Origin: B16-G9 sp964400655
GTDB taxonomy: Bacteria > Bacteroidota > Bacteroidia > Bacteroidales > F082
Direction of reading: 5' to 3'
Assembly: GCA_964400655.1 (NCBI GenBank)
Contig: CAYNVN010000121.1
Span: 28,772-92,771 of the forward strand
DNA: 64,000 nucleotides
The notes beneath the pieces are model-generated. The model was not told the origin of the DNA. It saw only the letters and a program-made list of their open reading frames with translations, and did not search any database. This document shows positions 17,664 to 26,633 of this stretch, piece by piece. Position 1 is the stretch's first letter; every line of letters starts with the position of its first letter. A program made the translations under genes and the position numbers.

Positions 17664-17693
17664 AAACCCTCAAGAAATTGAGGGTTTTTTTTT
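17664..17693 (+). terminator. Intrinsic terminator after the zinc-ribbon gene
   Basis: A perfect 10-bp stem (AAACCCTCAA with TTGAGGGTTT), GAAA tetraloop and a run of nine T make a textbook rho-independent terminator ten bases after the stop codon. Confidence 0.92.
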
Positions 17694-17745
17694 GCCTGTT
17701 TTGCAGATAATTTCCTGAAAACTTTTAAACGAAAAATCATTTTTG

Positions 17746-17753
17746 TACGTTTG
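17746..17753 (+). promoter_or_regulatory. -7 promoter box (TACGTTTG) for the histidine kinase
   Basis: This exact TAnnTTTG match, 20 bases before the GTG at 17774, supports that start. Confidence 0.55.
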
Positions 17754-17773
17754 AAGATTAAAACAATAAATAC

Positions 17774-19291
17774 GTGGATATTTACACCAAAAAAAAACGA
17801 TGGAAGATATTTCTGTTTATCGCAGGAATGATACTTATTGCCGTTTCAATTTTTTATACCAACCGGCTGGTGGGTAAATTTGCGTCTGCCGAGCGTAAAA
17901 ACGTGCGCCTGTGGGCCGATGCCGTACACCGCAAAGCCGAGTTAATGCAATATACCGAAAAGTTTTTCGGCCAGCTTCAGGAACAAGAACAAAAAAAGGC
18001 AGCATTGCTTGCCAAAGTGTATAACCGCCTGCTTAACGATACGGTTTCGCCCGACCTTACCTTTTACCTCGACATTATCCATGACAACAAAACCATACCG
18101 ATTATTTTAACCGACGAAACCGGATTAATTTTAAACACCAAAAACCTGCAGGAAGGACAAGACACAATAAAATATCTTACCGGAAAACTTAAAGAGGAGT
18201 TTTCGGTTTACGAACCCATTGAAGTGGAATATATTAAAGGAAAAAAGAATTTTCTTTACTATAAAAACTCTACCCTGTTCACCGAATTAAAAAATGTACT
18301 GAATGATTACATCACCATTTTCATTGAGGAGGTAGCTCTTAACTCATCAAGTGTTCCGGTAATTATTACCGACAGCACGCAATCCAATATTTTGCTTTAC
18401 GGCAACCTGAACGAAATTAAAATGAGTGATTCCTCTTTTGCCGTTAAGAAACTGATGGAAATGAAAGGCGAAAACAAACCCATTGTATTGGATTTTCTTG
18501 ATGTTGGAAAGGTTTACATTTTTTACAAAGACTCGGAACTGTTAAATAAGATGAGACTTTTTCCGCTGGCACAACTGTTAATCATCATTGCGTTTATCGG
18601 GATAGCTTACCTGTTATTCAGCATATCGCGCAATGCCGAACAAAACCGGGTTTGGGCAGGAATGGCACGCGAAACAGCCCATCAGATTGGCACCCCCCTC
18701 TCTTCGATTTTAGCATGGATAGAGCTTTTAAAAATGGACGGAGCCGATCACAAGCAAGCCGCCGATGAAATTGAAAAAGATGTTACCCGGCTCCAAATGA
18801 TTTCGGAAAGGTTCTCTAAAATAGGGTCAACCCCGTCTCTCGAACAAACAAACATTTCGGAAACAATAAGAAAAACCATTGACTATTTAAAGCCGCGAAC
18901 TCCGCGAAAAACAGAATACCATATCAAATTGCCAAAACATGATGTTATTGCTTTGGCCAACGGCCCGCTTTTTAGCTGGGTGCTGGAAAATCTTTTTAAA
19001 AATGCCATTGATGCCATGAGCGGAAAAGGAATAATAACCGTTGAAATGAAAGAGGAAAACGGCAGCGTTATTATTGATGTTAAAGATACCGGCAAAGGCA
19101 TTTCGCGAACGGAACAACGTGATGTTTTCAATCCCGGGTACACTACCAAAAAACGCGGCTGGGGCCTCGGCCTTTCATTGGCAAAACGTATTATCAAAGA
19201 GTATCATAAAGGAAAAATCTATGTAAAACACTCCTCACCGGGAAAAGGCACCACCTTTCGTATTGTTTTAAAAAAGGAGGCTAAAATATAA
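17774..19291 (+). CDS. Orphan sensor histidine kinase
   Basis: A 505-residue membrane kinase with a GTG start. Transmembrane segments at about 12-30 and 263-283 bracket a periplasmic sensor region of roughly 230 residues with no recognised fold. The phosphoacceptor is H303 in ARETAHQIGTPLSSI, a divergent H-box: the usual HE(L/F)RTPL is HQIGTPL. The ATPase domain is complete: ENLFKNAIDAM (405-415), DTGKGI (438-443) and GWGLGL (462-467). No response regulator is encoded next to it, so its partner must lie elsewhere. It is monocistronic, between a terminator and a convergent glycosidase. The ligand is unknown. Confidence 0.9.
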   Translation: MDIYTKKKRWKIFLFIAGMILIAVSIFYTNRLVGKFASAERKNVRLWADAVHRKAELMQYTEKFFGQLQEQEQKKAALLAKVYNRLLNDTVSPDLTFYLDIIHDNKTIPIILTDETGLILNTKNLQEGQDTIKYLTGKLKEEFSVYEPIEVEYIKGKKNFLYYKNSTLFTELKNVLNDYITIFIEEVALNSSSVPVIITDSTQSNILLYGNLNEIKMSDSSFAVKKLMEMKGENKPIVLDFLDVGKVYIFYKDSELLNKMRLFPLAQLLIIIAFIGIAYLLFSISRNAEQNRVWAGMARETAHQIGTPLSSILAWIELLKMDGADHKQAADEIEKDVTRLQMISERFSKIGSTPSLEQTNISETIRKTIDYLKPRTPRKTEYHIKLPKHDVIALANGPLFSWVLENLFKNAIDAMSGKGIITVEMKEENGSVIIDVKDTGKGISRTEQRDVFNPGYTTKKRGWGLGLSLAKRIIKEYHKGKIYVKHSSPGKGTTFRIVLKKEAKI

Positions 19292-19339
19292 TTTGACACA
19301 AACCAATCCGGTATATCGGCCAAACCCTCACTCAAAACT

Positions 19340-21289
19340 TTAATACACTCTTGCGGCCCAGCCGCCGCCGGGTGCCAGATGTATTTTTAAACTGTCCGAA
19401 CCGGTTACCTTTCGTGAAACTTTTTTAAAATCGTTGCCGTATCGGTGGGCATTAACACCATCCTGCCAAATATCAATGGTATATTCATCATTTCCCAAAA
19501 AGGAAAGATCGATTTCCAAATCACGGGCCGTCCAATTTGTCATGGCACCAATATACCATTCATTACCGCTTTTACGGGCAAGTAAAACATACTCTCCCAC
19601 TTCGGCATCCAACACTTTTGTTTCATCCCAAACCGTGGGAACTTTTGAAAGGAACTCCATGGTTTCGGGCTCGTCATAGTAATGTGAAGGGCTGTCGGCA
19701 AGCATTTGTAACGGACTTTCGTAAACTACGTACATGGCCAGCTGGTGACAGCGCGTACCCTGACTCATGGGCCTGTTCCATACCGCCCTGAAATTATCTT
19801 TTTGGGCATTTATCATGGCACCTGGTGTATAATCCATTGGACCGGCAAGCATACGAATAAAGGGCAGGGTTACATCCAAATCGGGAGTTTCTTCATCGCC
19901 CCATTTATTATGCTCCAAACCATGTACCCCTTCGCGTGTTATTACATTGGGATATGCACGCCGGAGGCCCGAAGGTTTATAACTACCGTGAAAATCAACC
20001 AGCATATGGCGTTTGGCAGCTTCTTTGGCCACCCGCCAATAGTAGTCAACCATCCATTGATCGTCGCGCTGCATAAAATCTACCTTTATACCCTTAATGC
20101 CCCATTTTTCAAACCGGTCAAAAGCTGCATCCCATTGGTCATCCAGGGTTTTCCAAACCACCCACAAAATAATTCCCACATTTTTTTCTTTCCCGTAACC
20201 AACAATTTCCTCCATATCAATATCGGGTACCACATTCATTAAATCGCCCAAAACATACCAGCCTTCGTCCAAAATAATATAATCAATACCATATTTTGAA
20301 GCAAAGTCGATGTAATATTTATAAGTTTGGGTATTCACTCCCGATTTAAAATCCACCCCGTAAATATTAAGTGCATTCCACCAGTCCCATGCAACTTTAC
20401 CCGGTTTAACCCAGCTAAAATCACCTTCTGCTTTGGCACGTGCCAGTTTAAAAACCATTTGATTAGTTATCAGGCCTGCATCGTTTTCGGCAATGGCAAT
20501 TATTCTCCACGGGAAAGTTCTGTTACCGGATGTTTTGGCAATATAACCGGCCTTTAAGGTTACCGGAATATTCCGGTCACCTCCGTGTTCCGAAAGATCA
20601 ACCTCCTTATCTTTTAAAGCAAAAGCAGGGTGGATACCGGTTAAATTATTGCCACCTCCAACTTGCAAATACATGCCCGGAAAGTCATATAAATCCGATT
20701 CGGTTATTGCAAGTTTGGCTACTCCGGCATCAACTAATACAGGCATGCTGCAAAATTGCCCCTTGTCAAGTTCATCAAAAGAGGTATGAAGATACAATCG
20801 TTCCATATGGGTCATCATACTGGTTTCTTCGGGAAACCAAAGCCCGTAATTACCTGCAAAATTAAATGCGACCTGTTCTTTCTTTACAACAACTTCCCCT
20901 TTATCATGTAAAATAAACCTGTAGGCAACTCCGTCGTCGTATGCTCTGAATTCAATATCGTATCCTTTAAAAACAAGTTTTAACCGATTATATTTATCTG
21001 CTATTTCAGCAGATTTTTGTTGAACAACAGGATGGATAAAACCGGAAACGGTATTGGTTACAGATTTTTTAAACTTCCCGTCAACTCCCAAAACCCGGTT
21101 ATTTAATGACAGTGAAATAAACGAGGTATCGATTACCATTTGTCCGTTAACCCTAAGCTGATAGCCAACCTTCTTACCGATTATAACGGTTACTGTGTTT
21201 TTGCCGTTGGGCGAAGATAAAGTAAACGATTTGGCAGATGCCTGAGAAACAACAACCGTAAACAGTAATGCGATGAGATACTTTTTCAT
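19340..21289 (-). CDS. GH97 glycoside hydrolase, retaining alpha-galactosidase type
   Basis: A secreted family 97 enzyme of 649 residues (signal peptide 1-19, ending ASA). The family contains inverting alpha-glucosidases like SusB and retaining alpha-galactosidases. Here IKVDFMQRDD carries D404 where the retaining enzymes have their nucleophile. The position of SusB's general base (HEA in the segment before PTG) is glycine in VDFHGSYKPSG (G435), so the inverting machinery is absent. This favours alpha-galactosidase-type chemistry. ITREGVHGLEHNKW (about 450-463) contains candidate acid/base and calcium-binding glutamates. The gene is not in a Sus-type locus. Family certain, linkage inferred. 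Confidence 0.9.
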   Translation of the reverse strand: MKKYLIALLFTVVVSQASAKSFTLSSPNGKNTVTVIIGKKVGYQLRVNGQMVIDTSFISLSLNNRVLGVDGKFKKSVTNTVSGFIHPVVQQKSAEIADKYNRLKLVFKGYDIEFRAYDDGVAYRFILHDKGEVVVKKEQVAFNFAGNYGLWFPEETSMMTHMERLYLHTSFDELDKGQFCSMPVLVDAGVAKLAITESDLYDFPGMYLQVGGGNNLTGIHPAFALKDKEVDLSEHGGDRNIPVTLKAGYIAKTSGNRTFPWRIIAIAENDAGLITNQMVFKLARAKAEGDFSWVKPGKVAWDWWNALNIYGVDFKSGVNTQTYKYYIDFASKYGIDYIILDEGWYVLGDLMNVVPDIDMEEIVGYGKEKNVGIILWVVWKTLDDQWDAAFDRFEKWGIKGIKVDFMQRDDQWMVDYYWRVAKEAAKRHMLVDFHGSYKPSGLRRAYPNVITREGVHGLEHNKWGDEETPDLDVTLPFIRMLAGPMDYTPGAMINAQKDNFRAVWNRPMSQGTRCHQLAMYVVYESPLQMLADSPSHYYDEPETMEFLSKVPTVWDETKVLDAEVGEYVLLARKSGNEWYIGAMTNWTARDLEIDLSFLGNDEYTIDIWQDGVNAHRYGNDFKKVSRKVTGSDSLKIHLAPGGGWAARVY

Positions 21290-21370
21290 AACTTTGGAAT
21301 TTACCTTTTGATTTTGAAAAAGTAAAACTACACTAATTACCGTTAATTATATTAAGCCTGTTTAACTTTT

Positions 21371-22171
21371 CTATCCGATTGTTAAAGTAAGTGCCACAGA
21401 AAAACCAAATGTTTTATTAACATTCCGGCCATATACATCGAATGGTGCAGCCACCACGATAATGTACCTTTTACCCGTTTCGATGGTAACGCCCGGATAA
21501 ATCATCAGGCGTGTTTGGTTCAATCCGTTTTCCAGATGACTGTGTTCAAATCCAACCGAACCGATCAACTGCAACTGATGCTTAAAAACATAATAACCGG
21601 CATCAAGACTTGTATAAACGGAACCTGTTTTCGTGCTGGCAGGCTCTTTTAAAAACCTGTCGTACTCCAGATTAAAGTCCAGCGAAAAATTTTCTCCCTT
21701 TTGATAGGAAAAAACGCCGCCAATACCTGCCTGTATGGTATTATCTTCGGTACGATACCCCCTGTTAAAAGTTCCATCTCCCATGGGAATATTTACACCA
21801 CCAATTAAAGCCAGTCCAAAACGCTTTTTTTGCATCAAAACATATCTTGCACCAAACAAACCGGTTTTCATATCCATGGGAACAAAAACCCCGATTTCAA
21901 GTTTATCGAACAACCCGTAAGTAATACGCATACCAACGCCCGAAAAACGGTTAATGCTGTCGGAAGTCGAAAAAGTATCTTCCAATTCCGATTCATTATT
22001 CCAGTGCTTTCGACTTTGACCATAATAAAAGGCCGGCTCAAACTCAATTTTATGATGATCAACCACATCAACACAATACGAACGGAGTTTAGAACCTGAG
22101 ATGCCCCCAATCTGAGCAATAATACCGCTACTAAACAATAGTGACAAAATCAATACTAAAAAATGTTTCAT
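21371..22171 (-). CDS. Outer-membrane beta-barrel protein of unknown function
   Basis: Starting from ATG at 22171, the protein has 266 residues with a clear signal peptide (MKHFLVLILSLLFSS, cleaved near IIAQ) and then alternating polar/hydrophobic strands ending in a phenylalanine-rich last strand, as in small beta-barrels. A longer frame begins 39 bases upstream but would put charged residues before the signal peptide. I do not recognise a named family; a porin-like or assembly role cannot be distinguished. It lies downstream of the divergent adenine deaminase promoter and 81 bases before the GH97 gene on the same strand. Confidence 0.7.
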   Translation of the reverse strand: MKHFLVLILSLLFSSGIIAQIGGISGSKLRSYCVDVVDHHKIEFEPAFYYGQSRKHWNNESELEDTFSTSDSINRFSGVGMRITYGLFDKLEIGVFVPMDMKTGLFGARYVLMQKKRFGLALIGGVNIPMGDGTFNRGYRTEDNTIQAGIGGVFSYQKGENFSLDFNLEYDRFLKEPASTKTGSVYTSLDAGYYVFKHQLQLIGSVGFEHSHLENGLNQTRLMIYPGVTIETGKRYIIVVAAPFDVYGRNVNKTFGFSVALTLTIG

Positions 22172-22255
22172 ATACTTTTTTTTGGACAAATAAAAACAAA
22201 GAAACAACATTATTCACTAACTATTGTTAGGTATTTACCAATAAGCCAAAAAAAG

Positions 22256-22263
22256 TACTTTTG
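22256..22263 (+). promoter_or_regulatory. -7 promoter box (TACTTTTG) for adenine deaminase
   Basis: This is an exact TAnnTTTG match 21 bases before the ATG at 22285. Confidence 0.6.
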
Positions 22264-22284
22264 TAAAAATAAAAATCTTGTCAA

Positions 22285-23931
22285 ATGAATATAACCAACA
22301 CCTTTACCCTCTCCGGAAACATTGTTGATATCCACACCGAAACGGTAATTAAAGGAACCGTTTATGTTGAAAACGGATACATTAAAGATATTGTAAAAGA
22401 CGAATCGGTTACCGGAGAACAGCACATTCTTCCGGGCCTTATTGATTCGCACATCCATATCGAAAGCTCCATGCTAATCCCTTCGGAATTTGCGCGACTT
22501 GCCGTTACCCACGGAACCGTGGCCACCGTTTCCGACCCGCATGAAATTGCCAACGTTTTGGGCATCAACGGAATCAAATATATGATCGAAAACGGCAAGC
22601 AGGTTCCTTTCAAATTTTATTTCGGCGCATCCTCGTGTGTGCCCGCCACCCCTTTTGAAACAGCAGGAGCCGAACTCGGCCCCAAAGAGCTGGATGAACT
22701 GATGGCCATGGACGAAATCAAATACATGGCTGAAATGATGAATTTTCCGGGGGTTATAAACCGCGACCCTTTTGTGATGGAAAAACTATCCATTGCCAAA
22801 AAATACAACAAACCGGTTGACGGCCACGCTCCGGGTGTAAAAGGTGAAGCTGCCGAAAAATATATTGAAGCAGGTATCAGCACCGACCACGAGTGCTTTA
22901 CCATGGAAGAGGCTCTGGAAAAAATAAAATACGGAATGAAAATACAAATCCGCGAAGGTAGTGCCGCCAAAAACTTTGATGCCCTTGTGGACCTGCTTAA
23001 TGATCATGCCGATGATGTTCTGTTTTGCTCGGACGACAAACATCCCGACGATTTGGAGGCCGGCCACATTAACCAACTTGTAAAACGTGCCGCCGCAAAG
23101 GGTTACGATATCATAAAGGTTTTAAAAAATGTAATCTTAAACCCCATAAATCATTACAACCTGGAGGTGGGTTCGCTTAAAACCGGCGACCCGGCCGATA
23201 TGATTGTTGTGGACAATCTTAAATCCTTTAATGTTTTACAAACCTATGTCAACGGAATAAAAGTTGCCGAAAACGGTAAAACACTTATTAAATCGGTAAC
23301 AGCAGAAAAACCCAACCAGTTTAATGCCGATCCCGTTTCTGTTAACGACATAAAGGTGCCGGCAGGTAACAACAATAAAATTAAAGTAATAGAAGCATAC
23401 GACGGGGAACTGATTACCGGTGTTTTAAAAGAAAACGCCAAAATTGAAAACGATACGATTATAAGCGACGTAGATAACGATGTTTTAAAAATTGTGGTGC
23501 TAAACCGCTATCAAAAAGGGGCAAAACCCGCTGTTGCCTTTATCAAAGGTTTCGGGCTAAAAACAGGAGCATTGGCATCCAGCGTGGCTCACGACAGCCA
23601 TAATGTGGTTGCCACAGGCACTTCGGATGAAGAGATTGTTAAAGCCATGAATCTGGTCATCAACTCAAAAGGTGGCGTTTCTGTTTCAAACGGCGAATAT
23701 TCGGATGTTTTACCGTTACCGGTGGCCGGACTTATGAGTACCGATGATGCTTACGAAGTTTCAAAAAAATATCACCGGCTGGATAAAAAAGCCCACGAAC
23801 TCGGCTCAAAATTAAGAGCTCCGTTTATGACCATGTCGTTTATGGCCCTGCTGGTAATACCCGATTTAAAACTGAGCGACAAAGGACTGTTTGACGGAAC
23901 AACTTTCAGTTTTACCGATATTTATGAATAA
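22285..23931 (+). CDS. ade: Adenine deaminase
   Basis: This cytoplasmic metal enzyme converts adenine to hypoxanthine in purine salvage. The 548 residues have the amidohydrolase metal motif DSHIHIES (about 54-61), TVSDPHEIANVLG, DGHAPG, and FCSDDKHPDDL, which includes a metal-binding aspartate. The C-terminal part holds AHDSHNVVATG, typical of this family. Length and motifs match bacterial Ade. It appears to be a single-gene unit with its own promoter. Confidence 0.95.
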   Translation: MNITNTFTLSGNIVDIHTETVIKGTVYVENGYIKDIVKDESVTGEQHILPGLIDSHIHIESSMLIPSEFARLAVTHGTVATVSDPHEIANVLGINGIKYMIENGKQVPFKFYFGASSCVPATPFETAGAELGPKELDELMAMDEIKYMAEMMNFPGVINRDPFVMEKLSIAKKYNKPVDGHAPGVKGEAAEKYIEAGISTDHECFTMEEALEKIKYGMKIQIREGSAAKNFDALVDLLNDHADDVLFCSDDKHPDDLEAGHINQLVKRAAAKGYDIIKVLKNVILNPINHYNLEVGSLKTGDPADMIVVDNLKSFNVLQTYVNGIKVAENGKTLIKSVTAEKPNQFNADPVSVNDIKVPAGNNNKIKVIEAYDGELITGVLKENAKIENDTIISDVDNDVLKIVVLNRYQKGAKPAVAFIKGFGLKTGALASSVAHDSHNVVATGTSDEEIVKAMNLVINSKGGVSVSNGEYSDVLPLPVAGLMSTDDAYEVSKKYHRLDKKAHELGSKLRAPFMTMSFMALLVIPDLKLSDKGLFDGTTFSFTDIYE

Positions 23932-24056
23932 GATAGCCGGGCTATAAAACAGATATTATCCGGTTTTAGGGCTACATGCTTATTTAGATTTGTTAAAAAT
24001 ATATATAGGTAAGTAATATATATAGATACATTATTATTATTACAACTATCTTTTTT

Positions 24057-24064
24057 TATTTTTG
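24057..24064 (+). promoter_or_regulatory. -7 promoter box (TATTTTTG) for the ArsR-like regulator
   Basis: This exact TAnnTTTG match ends 15 bases before ATG 24080. It overlaps a possible TTG start at 24062, which is therefore rejected. Repeated ATATATATAG blocks around 23999-24025 lie just upstream and could be an operator. Confidence 0.55.
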
Positions 24065-24079
24065 CTAAAAAATAGTGTC

Positions 24080-24379
24080 ATGGGAAATTTTAATATTGAT
24101 ATTGATAAACTGGAATTGGCTGCAAGCAAACTGAGAGCCATATCGCACCCTATGAGAATTGCCATAATCGAACTGCTATCCGGCGATAAACACCTGAGTG
24201 TAACCGAAATTTACAAAGCCCTCGATATTGAACAGGCAACCGCTTCGCATCATTTGAATATTTTGAAAAACAAAAACGTGCTGGTTTCAAAACGCGACGG
24301 AAAAAAAATATTTTATGCCCTGCGCAGTTCAACCCTAACAGAAATTATTGAGTGTATTAACCGTTGTAACGACGATTAA
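24080..24379 (+). CDS. ArsR-type winged-helix transcriptional regulator
   Basis: A 99-residue DNA-binding protein with one winged-helix domain: MRIAIIELLSG, then the recognition helix ATASHHLNILKNKNVL, and a wing KRDGKKIFYAL. This is the standard ArsR/SmtB fold. The metal-binding cysteine pair in the recognition helix (CVC) is missing; only two cysteines appear at the C-terminus (ECINRC). It therefore may sense something other than arsenic, or use those cysteines. No target gene is adjacent downstream on the same strand, so its regulon is unknown. Autoregulation is possible given the AT-rich repeats upstream. Confidence 0.85.
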   Translation: MGNFNIDIDKLELAASKLRAISHPMRIAIIELLSGDKHLSVTEIYKALDIEQATASHHLNILKNKNVLVSKRDGKKIFYALRSSTLTEIIECINRCNDD

Positions 24380-24386
24380 CCAACAT

Positions 24387-24415
24387 AAAGCCGTTGATTA
24401 CGCTTCAATGGCTTT
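24387..24415. terminator. Possible bidirectional hairpin between convergent genes
   Basis: An 11-bp stem (AAAGCCGTTGA with TCAATGGCTTT, one G-T pair) spans the short gap and the end of the DUF3109 gene. It lacks a strong T run, so its role as a terminator is uncertain. Confidence 0.35.
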
Positions 24416-24955
24416 AACCAGTTTTTGATACCACGTTTTACCGAACTTTCTTTCAAGAGGCGTTTTCAGATACTTATAAAGAGGCACACCGTTTTCACGG
24501 CCGGCCTTTAATGCAGGGGCACAAATAGACCACCTGTGATAATTCACCGCAATCTTATCTCCCACTTTATCCAGTCTAACAGGGTACAAATGACAGGAAA
24601 CCGGTTTCCGGAAATTAATTTTCCCATCAAGCCAGGCTTTTTCGATGGCACACAGTGCAATTCCGTTTTCATAATAAACAAATGCACATTCGCGGTTATT
24701 AACCAATGTGGTAACATATTCGGCATCCATATCATAATCAAAAACACCGGTTAACTTAACCGCTTCAATCCCCTCTTTTGTCATGTAAGGAGTTATCTCG
24801 TCCAAATAGTCCTCCAAAACGGAAATTTCCTCTTCTTCCAGCGGGGCACCGGCATCGCCCTCCACACAACAATCACCGCGACAAGCTTTAAGATTACAGG
24901 AAAAATAGATATCTTTTATTTCGTCGCTTACCAGAACATCATCAATAATTATCAT
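24398..24955 (-). CDS. DUF3109 family cysteine-rich protein
   Basis: A 185-residue cytoplasmic protein of the uncharacterised DUF3109 family, related to YkgJ-type putative iron- or zinc-binding proteins. Conserved cysteines are grouped in FSCNLKACRGDCC (C20, C25, C29, C30), with further ones in NRECAF, CAIEKAWL, VSCHLYPVRL and SICAPAL, a layout suggesting a metal or cluster site. The function is unknown. A perfect -7 box ends only four bases before the ATG, so the message probably has no leader. The next gene on the strand, dprA, is 57 bases away from the promoter side. Confidence 0.85.
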   Translation of the reverse strand: MIIIDDVLVSDEIKDIYFSCNLKACRGDCCVEGDAGAPLEEEEISVLEDYLDEITPYMTKEGIEAVKLTGVFDYDMDAEYVTTLVNNRECAFVYYENGIALCAIEKAWLDGKINFRKPVSCHLYPVRLDKVGDKIAVNYHRWSICAPALKAGRENGVPLYKYLKTPLERKFGKTWYQKLVKAIEA

Positions 24956-24959
24956 GGGG

Positions 24960-24967
24960 CAAAGGTA
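24960..24967 (-). promoter_or_regulatory. -7 promoter box (TACCTTTG) abutting the DUF3109 start codon
   Basis: This exact TAnnTTTG match is followed by CCCC and then the ATG. The spacing implies transcription starting at or within a base or two of the start codon, that is, a leaderless message. Confidence 0.5.
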
Positions 24968-25012
24968 GAATTTTAGAAACTATTTTACAGCATAAACAAA
25001 AGAAACGGCAAA

Positions 25013-26110
25013 CTACCTCAGTTTGTATCGCTTTCCGGGCAAACTAATTACCAGACCACGGAACTCAAGGTTCAAAAGCAGGGAAGAGACCTGCGAAACG
25101 GGAATTTTACTTTTTGCCATCAGCTCATCAATTCCGGTTTCTCCATCTTCTGTAAGAATATCCATCAATATTTTTTCATCATCCGACAGATTTACAAAAA
25201 GCTCAGGTTGGGATACCGGTTTTTCATCATCATCTTCCCAGCCTGTTAAGCGAATAATGTCATCCGCCGATTCAACCAAAGCCGCCCTATTGGTTTTTAT
25301 TAAAAAATTGGTTCCTTTTGAATAGACATCTTCTGTTCTACCCGGAACTGCAAACACATCGCGGCTGTACGAAAAAGCAATGTCGGCCGTAATAATCGCA
25401 CCTCCTTTTATCCTCGATTCAACAACCAGTGTCGCATCGGTCATTCCCGCAACAATTCTGTTTCTTTTGGGAAAATTCTCCCGATCGGGAGTGGTGCCCG
25501 AAAGGAATTCGGTAAGCAGCCCTCCGTTTTCCATCATCGAGGCGGCAAGGTTACGGTTTTCGGCCGGATACAGCCTGTCGAGCCCGTGGCCCAATACACC
25601 AACCGTAGGCAAATGGTAACTAAGGGCGTTTTTATGGGCACAACTGTCGATACCATAGGCAAGGCCGCTTACAATCATCACCCCTTTATTTTTTAACCCT
25701 TCAATAATTTTTTCGCATTGGGTTCTTCCGTAAGGAGTTGAGCGGCGAGTACCCACCACGGCAAGCATCCGTTTATAATTTAAACTTTGGTTGCCCTGAT
25801 AGTATAGCATCACAGGACCGTCGTCGCAATGAAACAACCGCCGGGGATACTCTTCATCGGTATAAAACAGCGGTTTAATATTATATTTTTTAATAAACGA
25901 TATCTCCTTTTCCGCCCTGCTCAACACCGAATGGTTAACAATGTTGTTGACCGTACTTTCGCCAATGCCCGGTATTTTCAGCAATGCCTTCCTGCTTTCG
26001 CGAAATACGGCTTCCGCCCCGCCGCAATAGGATACCAGCTTTTTACCATTTACCGAGCCGATGGAAGGAATCAGTGTTATTCCTATTTTATATAACAGAT
26101 CGTCGGGCAT
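25013..26110 (-). CDS. dprA: DNA processing protein DprA
   Basis: DprA protects incoming single-stranded DNA and loads RecA during natural transformation. Helix-hairpin-helix residues (KIPGIGESTVNNI) lie near the N-terminus, then the Rossmann core with GTRRSTPYGR, SGLAYGIDSCAH and LGHGLDRLYPAENR, and a C-terminal winged-helix domain of about 60 residues. I start at ATG 26110 rather than TTG 26119, because ATG follows the upstream stop by ten bases. It follows a thioesterase gene and probably shares its promoter. No competence pilus genes are in the window. Confidence 0.94.
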   Translation of the reverse strand: MPDDLLYKIGITLIPSIGSVNGKKLVSYCGGAEAVFRESRKALLKIPGIGESTVNNIVNHSVLSRAEKEISFIKKYNIKPLFYTDEEYPRRLFHCDDGPVMLYYQGNQSLNYKRMLAVVGTRRSTPYGRTQCEKIIEGLKNKGVMIVSGLAYGIDSCAHKNALSYHLPTVGVLGHGLDRLYPAENRNLAASMMENGGLLTEFLSGTTPDRENFPKRNRIVAGMTDATLVVESRIKGGAIITADIAFSYSRDVFAVPGRTEDVYSKGTNFLIKTNRAALVESADDIIRLTGWEDDDEKPVSQPELFVNLSDDEKILMDILTEDGETGIDELMAKSKIPVSQVSSLLLNLEFRGLVISLPGKRYKLR

Positions 26111-26119
26111 AACAAACAA

Positions 26120-26590
26120 TCACAAAATATCTTTATTATTTGAACCGGTTTCTTTTCTTAAAATGCTATAAGCACAACGGGCTACCGCCACAGGCTCATC
26201 CTGGTGTTTTTGAAACAGTTTTACATCGGCTACAATGATACGCTTACCCGATTTCACCAGTTTACTTACTGCAAAAATATCTTTTTCAATGGCTCCGTGA
26301 AGGTAGTCGATACGCATATCGATGGTATTTACCTTATCGCCGGGAACGGCAAGGCTAAGTGCCACCAATCCGCCCGTACTGTCGGCAATTGCCGCCAATA
26401 TACCTCCGTGCCACAATCCGCGCGAAAAATCGCCGGTAAATTCATCTTTAAACGGAATGCAAACTTCGGCAAAGCCCTCTTCCAGCTTTTGTATTTCCAT
26501 TCCCAATATTTTATTGGCAGGCATGATATTTTCAATAATATCTTTTAAAGCCGACAAGCGTTCTTCGGTTGTTAAAAAATTATCTTTCAT
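26120..26590 (-). CDS. Hotdog-fold acyl-CoA thioesterase, PaaI family
   Basis: A 156-residue single hotdog domain. The segment LWHGGILAAIADSTGGLVAL is the PaaI/4HBT signature: HGG provides the oxyanion helix, and the acidic residue on the neighbouring strand activates water. These enzymes hydrolyse acyl- or aryl-CoA thioesters in the cytoplasm; the natural substrate is not predictable. The start is ATG 26590: an in-frame TTG at 26614 lies inside a perfect -7 box and cannot be in the transcript. It forms a likely operon with dprA, nine bases away. Confidence 0.87.
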   Translation of the reverse strand: MKDNFLTTEERLSALKDIIENIMPANKILGMEIQKLEEGFAEVCIPFKDEFTGDFSRGLWHGGILAAIADSTGGLVALSLAVPGDKVNTIDMRIDYLHGAIEKDIFAVSKLVKSGKRIIVADVKLFQKHQDEPVAVARCAYSILRKETGSNNKDIL

Positions 26591-26611
26591 TCCTATAATT
26601 TGATTTTCATA

Positions 26612-26619
26612 CAAAAGTA
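26612..26619 (-). promoter_or_regulatory. -7 promoter box (TACTTTTG) for the thioesterase-dprA unit
   Basis: This exact TAnnTTTG match, 21 bases before ATG 26590, fixes the start by excluding the upstream TTG. Confidence 0.62.
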
Positions 26620-26633
26620 ATGGTATAAACCAT

